This document shows, in pieces, positions 42,595 to 52,788 of a stretch of DNA of 64,000 nucleotides. The stretch is from Halovenus amylolytica (lineage in GTDB: Archaea; Halobacteriota; Halobacteria; Halobacteriales; Haloarculaceae): the NCBI GenBank assembly GCA_004015825.1, contig SAYS01000006.1, positions 124,001 to 188,000 on the forward strand, read 5' to 3'. A model generated the notes under the pieces. That model was not told where the DNA came from and did not search any database. It saw only the letters and a program-made list of their open reading frames with translations. A program made the translations under genes and the position numbers. Each line of letters opens with the position of its first letter. Position 1 is the stretch's first letter.

Positions 42595-43056
42595 CTAGTA
42601 GGGCTGTTCATCCCAGTCCATAGGGATTTCGTCTGTGTCCGGCGGGAGACGTTCCTCGTCTGGATCGTCGTAATCATACAGGTTCGTCGGGAAATTGATT
42701 AGGATGGCCTGTTCGTTGCCAACGACTTTGAAGCCGTGCCAGCAGTCACCGGGAATACGAATCGCTTTCTGGTTGTGCTCTCCGATGACGAATTTGTTTA
42801 CTTCGCCCTGTGTGGGTGAGTCCTCTCGGTCGTCGTATATTCCGACCTTGATGCGGCCCGACGGGCAGATGAAGTGATCGACTTGGCCGCGCGTGTGTCG
42901 GTGCCAGGCTCTAGTGACTCCCGGATAGCTGAGTGAGTAATACGACATTGCGGGCTCGGGATCGTACTCCTCCCAGTCTTCCCGGAAGATCTCGACGAGG
43001 TGGCCGCGCTCGTCGGCGTTGACTTGGAGGTCGCGGGTTTCTACGTCGTGGATCAT
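42595..43056 (-). CDS. rmlC: dTDP-4-dehydrorhamnose 3,5-epimerase-type protein RmlC
   Basis: RmlC epimerises dTDP-4-keto-6-deoxyglucose at C3 and C5. The 153-residue cupin has DERGHLVEIFRED, the catalytic-region TRAWHRHTRGQVDHFICPSG and PGDCWHGFKV. The start MIHDVETRDL is preferred to an upstream in-frame ATG whose extra 14 residues are poorly hydrophobic and unlike the family. It leads the rmlC-rmlA-zinc-ribbon operon and lies just downstream of a methyltransferase gene on the same strand. Confidence 0.85.
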   Translation of the reverse strand: MIHDVETRDLQVNADERGHLVEIFREDWEEYDPEPAMSYYSLSYPGVTRAWHRHTRGQVDHFICPSGRIKVGIYDDREDSPTQGEVNKFVIGEHNQKAIRIPGDCWHGFKVVGNEQAILINFPTNLYDYDDPDEERLPPDTDEIPMDWDEQPY

Positions 43057-43102
43057 TAGATTGGAATTCTCTGTAATCTGTTTATTTCCTATGGTCAAAG
43101 TT

Positions 43103-43834
43103 CTACTGTAAAATCGCGGTCAGCACGTATATATCATTTTCAACACAGAACTCGGACTTATTATCATCTGCAACTTCTTTTGAAACAATTTCGTATGGCA
43201 TCTCTTCAAGAATCGTCTGTATCTGCTCACTTGATGCGTCATATAGTCCATGAGATTCAACGAAAATGACTCTTGGCTTCTGCATGAGATTTTGCAGGAT
43301 ATCAATCTCTGCTCCTTCACAGTCTAACTCTAGCACATCGCACTCAGGTAGGTCGCTTGGCTGGAGACGCTGGACTTTTGCTTCGTCGGAGTTGCCATAT
43401 ACTGATTTTGGTGATCCGACGATTCGATGATTCACGCGTACAATATCTCCTACACCACAACGTCTGGCTGTCTCGCGTGTTTTCTGTACATGTGTTCGTG
43501 ATCCTTCAAAAACAATCACTCTTCCCTCATTTCCCACCTTTTGAGCTGACTTGACTGCAGTAACGCCATATCCACCTCCTACCGTGACAATAGTATCTCC
43601 AGATTTAACATACTTCTCTATTCCAGCAACAAGACCAGACTCGTACGTCGGTTCACTAATATCTTCCCAGGGAAAATGTGACTTTTGAACTGGAATTCCA
43701 TTGTAGGTTGGCAATCCAATAAGAGGGAGTCGAGTGACGTATTCTCCATACACATACCTGCTTCCTTTTTTTATAAAACTCATAACCCCATCGCGCCGAA
43801 TTACCCGAACCCCTTTTCTTATTAATGTAGTCAT
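43103..43834 (-). CDS. FkbM-family methyltransferase
   Basis: This 243-residue SAM-dependent methyltransferase carries a glycine-rich motif I (GDTIVTVGGGYGVTAV) and the FkbM-type block (CDVLELDCEGAEIDILQNL). FkbM proteins O-methylate sugars in surface glycans, consistent with the neighbours. It starts a minus-strand series continuing into rmlC-rmlA. The DNA is distinctly AT-richer than the rml genes, suggesting a different origin. Confidence 0.83.
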   Translation of the reverse strand: MTTLIRKGVRVIRRDGVMSFIKKGSRYVYGEYVTRLPLIGLPTYNGIPVQKSHFPWEDISEPTYESGLVAGIEKYVKSGDTIVTVGGGYGVTAVKSAQKVGNEGRVIVFEGSRTHVQKTRETARRCGVGDIVRVNHRIVGSPKSVYGNSDEAKVQRLQPSDLPECDVLELDCEGAEIDILQNLMQKPRVIFVESHGLYDASSEQIQTILEEMPYEIVSKEVADDNKSEFCVENDIYVLTAILQ

Positions 43835-44007
43835 ATTACATTCGTCTACTTCACTACATTCATTGCTTTCGGATTATTGATGCTCATTACACAATTCCTT
43901 AGCAGGTGCAACTTCGCTGGATTTCATGCTAGTCTCGAGTCATAACCCCTATATAAAATGCTAAGATACAATCAATTAAGACTCTACCGATAAATGACGG
44001 CAGTAGA

Positions 44008-45417
44008 ATGAATCTAGTAAAATCAACGAGTAAAATCTTCTTTGTTAAAGTCGCCAACGCTGTCCTTGGGTTCGTCGCTATTGCATATTTTGCTCGTGCT
44101 CTTGGGTCTGCTGAGTTGGGAATATTCTTTTTATTTCAGGCAGTTCACGGGATGCTATCAATCCCTGCTGACTTCGGCATTAATAATGCTGTAAAAAAAA
44201 GACTAAGTGAAGGTTCTAATCAATCGACAATACTGGGAACTGCAGTTTCAGCTAAATTTCTCTCTATTGGAATAATTTGTGTTATCGTTCTTCTCATCTC
44301 GGATTACATAAACTCATATTTGGGTAGGGAATGGGGTATATATTTAGTCATTGCCATTTTTTTCAGTCAATATTCAAAGTTGTTCATCTCCGTCTTGCAC
44401 GGTGAATTACGTGTTGGTGAGACAGCAATAATTTCGCTTACAAGACAAATTGTCTGGATTACATCTGGGGTAATTCTACTGTCGGTTGGACTTGATGCAC
44501 TCGGTCTTGTTTATGCATTTATTCTTGGAGAAATAGCAGTCCTTCTCTGGTCGCTCTATCGTATTGATACACCATTCGGGTGGCCGGAACTGGCTCAGGC
44601 ACGCTCTGTATTTGATTATTCACGCTTTAGCTTTATTTCATCAATCGGTGGATACGCGTACAGTTGGGTCGATGTTCTCATAATTGGATTCTTTCTTTCT
44701 TCATCCTATGTGGCAGCATACGAGGTTGCATGGCGTGTTACTGCAGTTGTAGTGTTGTTTAGCCAAGCAATTGCAACAACAATATTCCCACAAGTTAGTT
44801 TATGGGATAGCGAAGATGCAACTGAAAAAATACAGGAACTATTGCCACCAGCGGTAACAGCATCCATTATCTTAGCTATCCCGGCCTTTTTTGGCTCGAT
44901 CGCGTTCTCAACAGAGATTCTTGAACTTATATTTGGCCCAGAATTCGCGATGGCATCATTAGTTCTCATTATACTAATGGGAGAAAAAATCTTCCAATCA
45001 GCACACAAGGTACTTGGATATAGCTTACAGGCTATTGATCGACCGGATCTTGCCGCTTATATCGGTCTCCTCACTATAATAGTGAATATATTCCTCAACT
45101 TTGCATTGATTCCTGTTTTTGACATTACTGGCGCTGCATTTGCAACCGGGCTCTCCTTCTTGCTCAATACTGTTCTCCATGCTGGATTTCTGAGAAACTA
45201 TCTTCCCTTCAAAATAGAATATAAGAAAGTCGCTTGGAGCTTTGTCTCCTCAGCTACAATGATGGGTATTTTGCTTCTATCCAAATCATATTTTCCAGCA
45301 AATTCAATTATCGTACTTCTTGGATATGTCGGCGTCGGTGCTCTATTTTACTTCGTTCTCCTCTTGTCTTATCAGCCTATGAAAAGTGACTTAGAGAGAT
45401 TATCAAAATCTTTTTGA
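44008..45417 (+). CDS. Wzx-type flippase (MVF superfamily)
   Basis: This 469-residue protein has twelve or more hydrophobic segments and the oligosaccharide-flippase pattern (VKVANAVLGFVAIAYFARAL, then AELGIFFLFQAVHG). Such proteins flip lipid-linked oligosaccharides across the membrane, analogous to AglR in haloarchaeal N-glycosylation. The gene is AT-rich like its neighbours and is flanked by glycosyltransferase genes, fitting its role in export of the glycan assembled here. Confidence 0.87.
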   Translation: MNLVKSTSKIFFVKVANAVLGFVAIAYFARALGSAELGIFFLFQAVHGMLSIPADFGINNAVKKRLSEGSNQSTILGTAVSAKFLSIGIICVIVLLISDYINSYLGREWGIYLVIAIFFSQYSKLFISVLHGELRVGETAIISLTRQIVWITSGVILLSVGLDALGLVYAFILGEIAVLLWSLYRIDTPFGWPELAQARSVFDYSRFSFISSIGGYAYSWVDVLIIGFFLSSSYVAAYEVAWRVTAVVVLFSQAIATTIFPQVSLWDSEDATEKIQELLPPAVTASIILAIPAFFGSIAFSTEILELIFGPEFAMASLVLIILMGEKIFQSAHKVLGYSLQAIDRPDLAAYIGLLTIIVNIFLNFALIPVFDITGAAFATGLSFLLNTVLHAGFLRNYLPFKIEYKKVAWSFVSSATMMGILLLSKSYFPANSIIVLLGYVGVGALFYFVLLLSYQPMKSDLERLSKSF

Positions 45418-45432
45418 TCCAATCATTGTATT

Positions 45433-46569
45433 TCAGTACTTATTACAGACTTCAGAAACGACCTGATCTAGAACAGGGGCCAGTGCGTCGTAGCTGTACT
45501 TTTCGACACACCTCTGCCGGGCTTTTTGCCCCAACTCTTCCCGTAATTGGTCATCTTCGATTAGCTCCACAATCGCTTCTCGGAGTTGATCCGTATTGTC
45601 AGGTTTGACGATCCGACCACAATTCTCCAACACAATCGGTATGTCACTGACGTTCGTCGCAATAATAGGTTTACCCATTGCCATAGCATCGAACACCTTT
45701 GCCGGAAGCTGTCCTCGTGTTGCCGGGGAGTCTTTCTGTGGGATCGCGATTACATCGGCGGCAGCAATCCACTTGGGGATGTCTTCGAACGGCTGCATCC
45801 CTCTAATAATCACGGAATCATGTCCAACCCGTCGAACTTTGTCGATATACTCGGATTCGTCTGCGCCTACGACAACTGCTTTGACATCATCTCGACTGAT
45901 CTGAGTGACCGCCCTGACAAGATTATCAACCCCCTTATATGTCCGAGGTGTTCCTGAAAACATGATGAGATACTTGTCAGAGGGCAAATCGAACTCATCT
46001 CTGACTTGCTCACGATTGAACAGAGTTGGGTCAAACTTTTCAGTATCCCGAGCGTGCGGGATGATGGTCCCTCCAAATCGGTTCTGAAGAAATCGGTTCG
46101 AAACAGTCCGTGCGTCGGCAATTCTGGAGAGAGCTTCAAACCCTCGTTTATGATAGAAGGAATTTGCGTTAATCAGTCTCGGGATCTGAGTTAAGTACAT
46201 CATTCGACTCTCTCCTTTTTTATTAAATCCGGTTTCCCAGTCGTCGACATCTAATATTAGAGGGCGATCCTCTCGGAGGGTTGCAAGTAGACTGAGTCCA
46301 TAACTCGTTGTGCGGGGTTTGGAGGCGTATACAGCATCCCCCGTGATTAGATTGAGAAGCTCTGGAATAGAAGGGACGAAATGGTATAACCGGTGCCCTG
46401 TCTCAACACCTTTGTAGTCATATTCGTGTCTAATTGGTTCCCAAATTTGGTTCTTTAATTTTGGACCAACTATCTCCACCTGGTGGTTTCGGTCCAGTAA
46501 TTTTGCTAGTACATACGCTCTTCCGAGACAGTTGTGTGAGAGGTCAGGTGTAACGACAGAAACACGCAT
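45433..46569 (-). CDS. Glycosyltransferase family 4
   Basis: This 378-residue GT-B enzyme has an N-terminal acceptor domain and a C-terminal donor domain with the GT4 signature (LIMFSGTPRTYKGVDNLVRA, then PQKDSPATRGQLPAKVFDAM and MGKPIIATNVSDIP). It transfers an activated sugar to the growing lipid-linked glycan on the cytoplasmic face. The gene is convergent with the flippase gene, stops only 15 bases apart. Sugar specificity cannot be read from sequence. Confidence 0.88.
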   Translation of the reverse strand: MRVSVVTPDLSHNCLGRAYVLAKLLDRNHQVEIVGPKLKNQIWEPIRHEYDYKGVETGHRLYHFVPSIPELLNLITGDAVYASKPRTTSYGLSLLATLREDRPLILDVDDWETGFNKKGESRMMYLTQIPRLINANSFYHKRGFEALSRIADARTVSNRFLQNRFGGTIIPHARDTEKFDPTLFNREQVRDEFDLPSDKYLIMFSGTPRTYKGVDNLVRAVTQISRDDVKAVVVGADESEYIDKVRRVGHDSVIIRGMQPFEDIPKWIAAADVIAIPQKDSPATRGQLPAKVFDAMAMGKPIIATNVSDIPIVLENCGRIVKPDNTDQLREAIVELIEDDQLREELGQKARQRCVEKYSYDALAPVLDQVVSEVCNKY

Positions 46570-46753
46570 AATTCTCTGTTATTTTCGAGCATCATATTTA
46601 TATAACCACCGATAAATTGAAGATGCGATTGATTAGTATTAAATAATTTATATAATATCACTCATACAGCCTTCCGATTAGCTAATTCCATAATTTAAAA
46701 ATTGTTCACTCCTTCTGATATGAATTATAATAATCCTTTAACATATGGTTATT

Positions 46754-47641
46754 TCATGAATTAATCCGTGTTTCAATCTGTCCATATGCCTCAGCCAATT
46801 TAAAAACATAACTCAAAAAATAGAATAGAATCAGATCTTTTTTCTTATCTAATTCTGACATTCTTGTAAAAAATCGGACCGGATGTGGCGGGAAAAAATT
46901 CCATGGATGATACCATGGCCGACGGTGCATTGATTCGATGGTACGATACTTTTGATATCGTTGCTCAGCACCTTGTCCATGACGTCTGGACTTTGAAATA
47001 TGTTCGCATAACTTTGTCCTTGCCGGATGGTACATTGTAATATGTCCCGCAAAATGTTGTGGATACCCTGCATTCGCAACACGTCGACCGAATTCAACGT
47101 CACCGCCAGAAACTAAGTCATGTGTAAAAAGTCCTATATCTTTAAAAACAGTTCTTTGAATCGCTAAACAACAGGTAGGCGCAAAATTTGAATCTTTAAT
47201 ATATATTTCAACTGGAAATTCTTCTGCAAGGCTATATCGGCCTATTATTGTTTCCGTGTCATCTTGAATGTATGTCTGCACATTACAACCAATATAATAT
47301 ACGTTTTCTTTTTCAAAATATTCAACTATTTTCTCCAACCAGGTCTCTTCAACAGTCATATCTGAGTCAATAAATGCTAATATTTCACCTACTGAATTAC
47401 AGATGCCTCTATTTCGTGCTGCATAAGAGCTTTGAATGTCACTTTCTATTTCCGTCCGGATATGTGTGTTATTCTCTACAAAGCGATTAATAACTGCTTG
47501 AGTTGAATCTGTAGAGGCATTATTGACGACCACGATCTCGTGTTCCGTAGTGGGATATTCAAGATTCAAGAGTGACTCAAGCGTTTTCTGAATACCTTTC
47601 GGGTCATTATAAACTGGAATTACTACCGAGACTTTTACCAT
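46754..47641 (-). CDS. Glycosyltransferase family 2
   Basis: This 295-residue GT-A enzyme starts MVKVSVVIPVYNDPKGIQKT, with the metal-binding acidic motif AFIDSDMTVEETWL and the acceptor-region GGDVEFGRRV. The C-terminus contains a short hydrophobic stretch (LILFYFLSYVFKLAE), possibly membrane-associated. The start is set at the ATG at 47641; a GTG three codons upstream is possible. It lies in the most AT-rich part of the window, 18 bases after a sulfatase gene in the same direction, so the two are probably co-transcribed. Confidence 0.87.
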   Translation of the reverse strand: MVKVSVVIPVYNDPKGIQKTLESLLNLEYPTTEHEIVVVNNASTDSTQAVINRFVENNTHIRTEIESDIQSSYAARNRGICNSVGEILAFIDSDMTVEETWLEKIVEYFEKENVYYIGCNVQTYIQDDTETIIGRYSLAEEFPVEIYIKDSNFAPTCCLAIQRTVFKDIGLFTHDLVSGGDVEFGRRVANAGYPQHFAGHITMYHPARTKLCEHISKSRRHGQGAEQRYQKYRTIESMHRRPWYHPWNFFPPHPVRFFTRMSELDKKKDLILFYFLSYVFKLAEAYGQIETRINS

Positions 47642-47659
47642 GAGTTCCACACCCTGTTC

Positions 47660-49156
47660 TTACATGTATCCCAGTGCTTCAAGTTGTGTTTGTTGCTCTT
47701 CATCAAGCTTCCGTTCTGTATCTTCTGATTGCAGCGCGAGGAAGTATTGCTCGCACTTCTCACGGAAATCACTTGGTGCGTCCTCGTATGTCGTGGCGCC
47801 CCCATTTTTGAATGCCCACTGTTGCCCTGTTGTTTCTACTACCACTCGCCAGTTGTCATGATAGACCGCAACTGAATGTTCTTTGACCCTATGATCCAAT
47901 ACCGCTGTCGGCACGGCTGGATGTTTTTCGTAGAGTTCTTTCCCTCCTGTTGCGGGATACTGGCAGACTGCGATATTCTCTCTGTCCGGAGGGAATAACC
48001 GATCATCTGCTTTTCCCGCTATTCCTTCAGTAAATATTTGATAGAGGTTAGTAAGTGAGTATGGTTGAGAAACCACTCGACTATCAATCTCAGGATGCGC
48101 AACGACGAGTGGGACACGAGCCAGCGCGTCGCTAATTGATGACTCGTGACCTATACGTCGTCGTCCCATCTCGTCGGTCTCTCCTAGATTCTCACCGTGG
48201 TCACTTGTTACTACAATAAGAGTATTACTCAGTTGGTCAGTCGCACGGAGGATATCCAGAAGTTGGCCAAGATGTGTATCCGCTGTTTCAACCTCACCCG
48301 CGTACAAACTACGTAATGTTTCGATATCTTCCTCGTCAATCTCATCGCGTGCGTCAGCTGAAACAAATCCCCACGGATCCGCAACTTCGTCATTTAGCCG
48401 CCGTATCTCCTCGGGTGGTATCTTCTGATCGAGATGTTTCCGTTGCATTTCTTCCGGCGGATTGTAGGGTCTATGGGTGTCCATATAGTTTGCAAACGCG
48501 AAAAATGGCTGCTCGGTTGAGGCTTCACGTTTGATGATCTCGGTCAGCCTCTGGGTATTTGTCTGGGGACTGTAATTGTACGCACTATCGGACACAAATA
48601 GGGGGTGTGGAATACGTTGAAGTGGTCTCCACCGAACTGCAGCTGACCCTATTCCTACGGCCGCAATGTTCGCGAAGCTTTTCAGTTTGTGATCACTACG
48701 AACCGCGGCAGTGACCGTGTCGACACCTGTTCTAAATTCCCCAGAATCTTCATGAAGTCTAGATAGTGCATATCCTGAAACATTAAGAGCCTCGGGGTAT
48801 CGTTCCCTGCCCCGCGAATAATAGAATTGATCAAAATCAGTATGGAATCCAGTTCGTTGACAGGCAAACCCATTTGCGGAGACACCGTAGCATGTGTATC
48901 CTTTTTGCCCAAGTTCAGCAGCTAAGGTTACCGCTTCAAGCGAGTCACCCAACTGATTCATCCCATGCTCGTGCGGATATTTCCCAGTAAAGAGTGATGC
49001 GTGAGCTGGTGGGGACCAGGGCGCCGGGGTTATCGCTTTCTCGAACCAGAGATTTTTCTCCCCCAACTCGAGCAAATTTGGTGCATGTTCAAGCGCATAA
49101 TCAAACCGACACGCGTCCCAAACAATAAAAAGAATATTTGACTTAGACTGATCCAT
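47660..49156 (-). CDS. Sulfatase / alkaline-phosphatase superfamily hydrolase
   Basis: This 498-residue protein starts SNILFIVWDACRFDYA, holding the first metal-binding Asp, and has TPAPWSPPAHASLFTGKYP where sulfatases carry Cys or Ser as the formylglycine precursor. VVTSDHGENLGE supplies further metal ligands. The key position is Ser and the usual following Arg is His, common in haloarchaeal members. It may hydrolyse sulfate esters or act as a phospho/sulfo-transferase on the glycan. There is no signal peptide, so a cytoplasmic location is likely. It precedes a GT2 gene in the same direction. Confidence 0.8.
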   Translation of the reverse strand: MDQSKSNILFIVWDACRFDYALEHAPNLLELGEKNLWFEKAITPAPWSPPAHASLFTGKYPHEHGMNQLGDSLEAVTLAAELGQKGYTCYGVSANGFACQRTGFHTDFDQFYYSRGRERYPEALNVSGYALSRLHEDSGEFRTGVDTVTAAVRSDHKLKSFANIAAVGIGSAAVRWRPLQRIPHPLFVSDSAYNYSPQTNTQRLTEIIKREASTEQPFFAFANYMDTHRPYNPPEEMQRKHLDQKIPPEEIRRLNDEVADPWGFVSADARDEIDEEDIETLRSLYAGEVETADTHLGQLLDILRATDQLSNTLIVVTSDHGENLGETDEMGRRRIGHESSISDALARVPLVVAHPEIDSRVVSQPYSLTNLYQIFTEGIAGKADDRLFPPDRENIAVCQYPATGGKELYEKHPAVPTAVLDHRVKEHSVAVYHDNWRVVVETTGQQWAFKNGGATTYEDAPSDFREKCEQYFLALQSEDTERKLDEEQQTQLEALGYM

Positions 49157-49252
49157 ATTTGCTGTTTCCGTTGTGGCCGTATGTGTTTTACCATCTGCTC
49201 AGTTGATATCGAAAGAAAAACTACACCGACGTGATAAACTGATCTATAGTCG

Positions 49253-50146
49253 ATGGTTGATATTAGCGTTGTAATCCCTACCTACAATCGGGCAGACTCT
49301 ATTGAACAAGCAATTGACAGTGCTCTTGGCCAATCCCTCTCGGATATTGAAGTGATTGTTGTGGATGACGGCTCTACAGATGCCACAGCTGAAACGGTCT
49401 CCCGAATCAATGATCAGAGACTAACGTTTATTCAACACAAAAAAAACAAAGGTGGTAGCGCAGCCCGTAATACAGGGATTGATCATGCCTCCGGAAAATA
49501 CATTGCGTTCCTTGATTCTGATGACACTTGGAAGGCAACCAAACTTGAGAAACAACTCAACCTCCTCAAGGCTCGGAGTGACGACTGGGTTGCTGCATAC
49601 TGCGATTTTAGACAGACGCGTTCAAATCCGTTAGTCGAAGTTGTAGATAATTTAGTTCGCCGTCCAACCGGGCTGGAAGGTGGTGAAGAACTTATCAACA
49701 TGATTTTTTTACGTAAATTTGCACACGGGGGAGCCTCTACGCTTTTAGTCAAAGCGGACGCAGTGGAGCGTCTTGATGGATTTGATCCGTCGTTCCAGCG
49801 TCATCAAGATCTGGAGTTTCTGGTCCGTCTCCTCCAAATAGGGAAACTCGCTTATGTCAGCGAAACACTGGTATATAAACATGATACGGGCAATCCCCCA
49901 GTTGAGACTACCCGTGCAGCTATGAACCACTTTAACGAAACGTTCGCTGATACCATTGCCTCTCGCGGTCTTGACGATGATGTTTGTCGCGTACAGTCGT
50001 TTATGATTGCGAAATATAATTTCCGCGATGGAGAATTCAAAACGGGGTTTCAGAATCTACGACGTGGTCAATATCCACACCATAGAGATTTATTCGCTCT
50101 CGTTTTAGCTGTTCTATCCGGTATACGATCGAAAACTCAAAAATAG
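49253..50146 (+). CDS. Glycosyltransferase family 2
   Basis: A 297-residue GT-A enzyme with the classical start MVDISVVIPTYNRADSIEQA, VDDGSTDATAETV, the DXD-like AFLDSDDTWKATKL and an RHQDLEF motif for acceptor binding. It is divergent from the sulfatase gene across a gap of about 95 bases. It is followed, 43 bases on, by a membrane glycosyltransferase-like gene with the same orientation. Confidence 0.88.
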   Translation: MVDISVVIPTYNRADSIEQAIDSALGQSLSDIEVIVVDDGSTDATAETVSRINDQRLTFIQHKKNKGGSAARNTGIDHASGKYIAFLDSDDTWKATKLEKQLNLLKARSDDWVAAYCDFRQTRSNPLVEVVDNLVRRPTGLEGGEELINMIFLRKFAHGGASTLLVKADAVERLDGFDPSFQRHQDLEFLVRLLQIGKLAYVSETLVYKHDTGNPPVETTRAAMNHFNETFADTIASRGLDDDVCRVQSFMIAKYNFRDGEFKTGFQNLRRGQYPHHRDLFALVLAVLSGIRSKTQK

Positions 50147-50189
50147 GATAGCATAGCGATTATACAATAAAGCCATCATCGACTTATTA

Positions 50190-51335
50190 ATGAATAAGAA
50201 AATCTCGATCTTTCGCCTTTTTTTACTCGGTCTATTTATTCGCCTACTCGCGATACTACCTGCAACTTTCCAGATGACAACATATGCTCAGGGAGACCCA
50301 GTAACCTTTGCTCGAACTGCTGAATTCATTGCGGCAGGCCTTCGTGAAGGAGTTCTTCAGTATCCAGAAGTCACCCACACGAACCGCCTTTGGGGTACCT
50401 TTCTCGCCCCGTTCTGGTTGATCCCCGGGCCGAGCGCGGTATATGCACGAATCATTCTTGCGATATTTGGTGCACTAACAGTATATAATGTCTATGTAAT
50501 TTCACAAACCTATTATTCTCATCGCGCTGGCGTGTACGCTGCGCTCCCGATGGCATTTCTTCCATCTCATTTTCTACTTCATGGTACACTCATGCGTGAT
50601 ACTTTACTCATTTTTTGTCTTACCCTCGTTGCGCAATTAATTATTGTACCCTCTAATCAGAAGAAAACTAGCATGGTCGCGGTCGGTACTCTTGCATTTA
50701 TTCTCGCGTACATTCTTCGACCAGACAACGTCGGAATTTACATTTTTGTTTCTGGCTTGGGTATTTTTTTCCTCATATGGGGTCGTCATTTTGACAATTA
50801 CCCTTTCATTGTAAGCGGTCTTACGGTTACGCTTGGGACCGGTTTGCTGTTTACTGCTCTCTCACTGACCCCCCGAGCACTGTCTGAAGTCTTAGCGTTA
50901 CGTATGGGTCGTGCTCAGGGTACTGCCACATACTTGGCTGGTTATCACCCAGAAAATGTAATTGAAATGTTTATTGTTTCACCGCTACTTGCCATATTCT
51001 TTTTATTTGTCCCACTCCCTTGGATGGTGAACTCGATACCTGCTATCATACCTTCACTGGAAGGATTCGTTATTTTCATATACTGTCTCGCCGCAGTAGC
51101 TTCACTCCCTGTCATTCTTAATTCCAGACATCGGCATACTGCATTCCCACTTTTAATTGGCGCAGTGCTCGGAATCGTATTCTATGGACTCGTGTTGACG
51201 AACTTTGGTGCAGCGACGCGATTCCGCCAGATGTTCACGTGGGTGTTGTTCATTTTTGGGGGTATCGGTCTTGCTGTACGCGTCGATATCCGATTGTTTG
51301 ATTACTCAAGTGACAATTCTGATTCCCGCTTATAA
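50190..51335 (+). CDS. Polytopic membrane protein, likely GT-C glycosyltransferase
   Basis: This 381-residue protein has about ten hydrophobic segments. After helix 1 comes the extracytoplasmic loop YAQGDPVTFARTAEFI, containing an Asp, as in GT39/PMT-like GT-C enzymes that use polyprenyl-phosphate sugars. Such enzymes add the last sugar to a glycan outside the cell. The assignment rests on topology and context; a ligase or polymerase role is possible. The gene is AT-rich like the upstream GT2 gene. Confidence 0.65.
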   Translation: MNKKISIFRLFLLGLFIRLLAILPATFQMTTYAQGDPVTFARTAEFIAAGLREGVLQYPEVTHTNRLWGTFLAPFWLIPGPSAVYARIILAIFGALTVYNVYVISQTYYSHRAGVYAALPMAFLPSHFLLHGTLMRDTLLIFCLTLVAQLIIVPSNQKKTSMVAVGTLAFILAYILRPDNVGIYIFVSGLGIFFLIWGRHFDNYPFIVSGLTVTLGTGLLFTALSLTPRALSEVLALRMGRAQGTATYLAGYHPENVIEMFIVSPLLAIFFLFVPLPWMVNSIPAIIPSLEGFVIFIYCLAAVASLPVILNSRHRHTAFPLLIGAVLGIVFYGLVLTNFGAATRFRQMFTWVLFIFGGIGLAVRVDIRLFDYSSDNSDSRL

Positions 51336-51391
51336 TCCACTCTCTATCCGTGTCGCAAGCTTGAAATTCACGTGACGTTGCTTGTAAAACA

Positions 51392-52735
51392 ATGACTGAG
51401 ACCCCGAACATTCTCTTCCTAGTCGCTGATTCTCTCCGCTACGATGCAACGTTTGGTGAGTGGGAGACTGATACGCCGGCCATCGACCGTCTCGCTGAAG
51501 AGGGAGTGACTTTCACGAGTTGCTTCTCCCAAGGTATCAGTACCGCACCGGCGATGACGGCAATTCTCACTGGTCGCCTGCCTCTGGATTATGGCGGCCA
51601 CTGGCACTTAGACGAGGGACAAGCAACATTCGCTGAAGCGTTCCAGAATCACGGATACAGGACCGGTGCCATCCACTCGAACCCGTACGTCTCCAGCAGA
51701 CGAAATTTCGACCGCGGCTTCGACCACTTTGAGGAGGACGTTGTCGCGTTCGAGCCCGACCGCGGACTGGAGGGTGCACCGGAGAAAATCTTACGGCTCG
51801 CCAGCCGGGCATCCCGGATCCTCAGCCGAACACCATACACGCCAGCAGAGACCGTTAACGACACGATGCTCGATTACGTTGATGCGGCCGATGCGCCGTG
51901 GTTCCTCTGGACGCAGTATATGGACGTCCACGGTCCGTATCTCGGGGGCGACGACTTCCGTTACCGGAACAAGCTCCGTGCTGAGTGGCTCTGGCGGAAA
52001 GCCGCAGTACGTGACCCGGATAGCATCTCGGAAGCGGAACATGAAGAACTTCGAGAGAAGTACCGCGGCGAGGTCGAATGCCTTGACCGGGCAATCGATT
52101 CTCTCCTGGAGGACCTAGCGGCGCGGGAAATCCTCGACGAGACAATCGTCGTTCTCACTGCAGATCACGGCGATGAGTTCTACGAACACGGGCGGTACGG
52201 TCACGGCAACCTGCCGTACGACGAGCTGACCCACGTCCCACTCGTGATGCGGTTCCCCGAATCAGTCGACCTTCCTCGTGGCGAGACCGTCGACGAACTC
52301 GTCCGGTGTCTAGATATTCTCCCGACAGTACTCGATATCAACGACGCCAACATTCCCGAGACCCTCCAAGAACGACTCGCGGGCGAGACGCTTCGACCAC
52401 TGATTCGCGAGGAAAGTCGCGAAGAGAGCCCGACAATCGTCACAGAAAAACGTGTCCGCGGCGAGGAGTCTCTCCGAATTGGCTTCCGGACGGAAAAGTG
52501 GAAGTACCTCTATGACGGCAAGACGAAAGAACGGTTCCTCTACGACCTCGAATCGAATCCAGCTGAGTCGACAGACGTCTCCGATAGTGAGACCACCGTT
52601 GCCGACGAATTCGCGGAACAACTCGATTTGCGACTGTCCCGTATCGATAAGACATCCGAAAACATTACTGTTCCCAATCTGGAGGTTGACGTTGGCGTCG
52701 AAGAGCGACTCCGTGCACTCGGATACAAGGACTGA
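51392..52735 (+). CDS. Sulfatase-family hydrolase
   Basis: This 447-residue protein starts TPNILFLVADSLRYDATFGE (metal Asp). The region ISTAPAMTAILTGRLPLDYG replaces the sulfatase C/S-x-P-x-R signature and has Thr at the expected nucleophile. VVLTADHGDEFYEHGRYGHG supplies metal ligands. Thr as nucleophile is typical of phosphoglycerol- and phosphoethanolamine-type transferases in this superfamily, so it could modify rather than strip the glycan. The base composition returns to GC-richer values than the preceding genes. Confidence 0.8.
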   Translation: MTETPNILFLVADSLRYDATFGEWETDTPAIDRLAEEGVTFTSCFSQGISTAPAMTAILTGRLPLDYGGHWHLDEGQATFAEAFQNHGYRTGAIHSNPYVSSRRNFDRGFDHFEEDVVAFEPDRGLEGAPEKILRLASRASRILSRTPYTPAETVNDTMLDYVDAADAPWFLWTQYMDVHGPYLGGDDFRYRNKLRAEWLWRKAAVRDPDSISEAEHEELREKYRGEVECLDRAIDSLLEDLAAREILDETIVVLTADHGDEFYEHGRYGHGNLPYDELTHVPLVMRFPESVDLPRGETVDELVRCLDILPTVLDINDANIPETLQERLAGETLRPLIREESREESPTIVTEKRVRGEESLRIGFRTEKWKYLYDGKTKERFLYDLESNPAESTDVSDSETTVADEFAEQLDLRLSRIDKTSENITVPNLEVDVGVEERLRALGYKD

Positions 52736-52788
52736 GAGACTCTCGACGGACCCCAGTCATCTCCACTTGTCGCATTCCAAATATCCGG

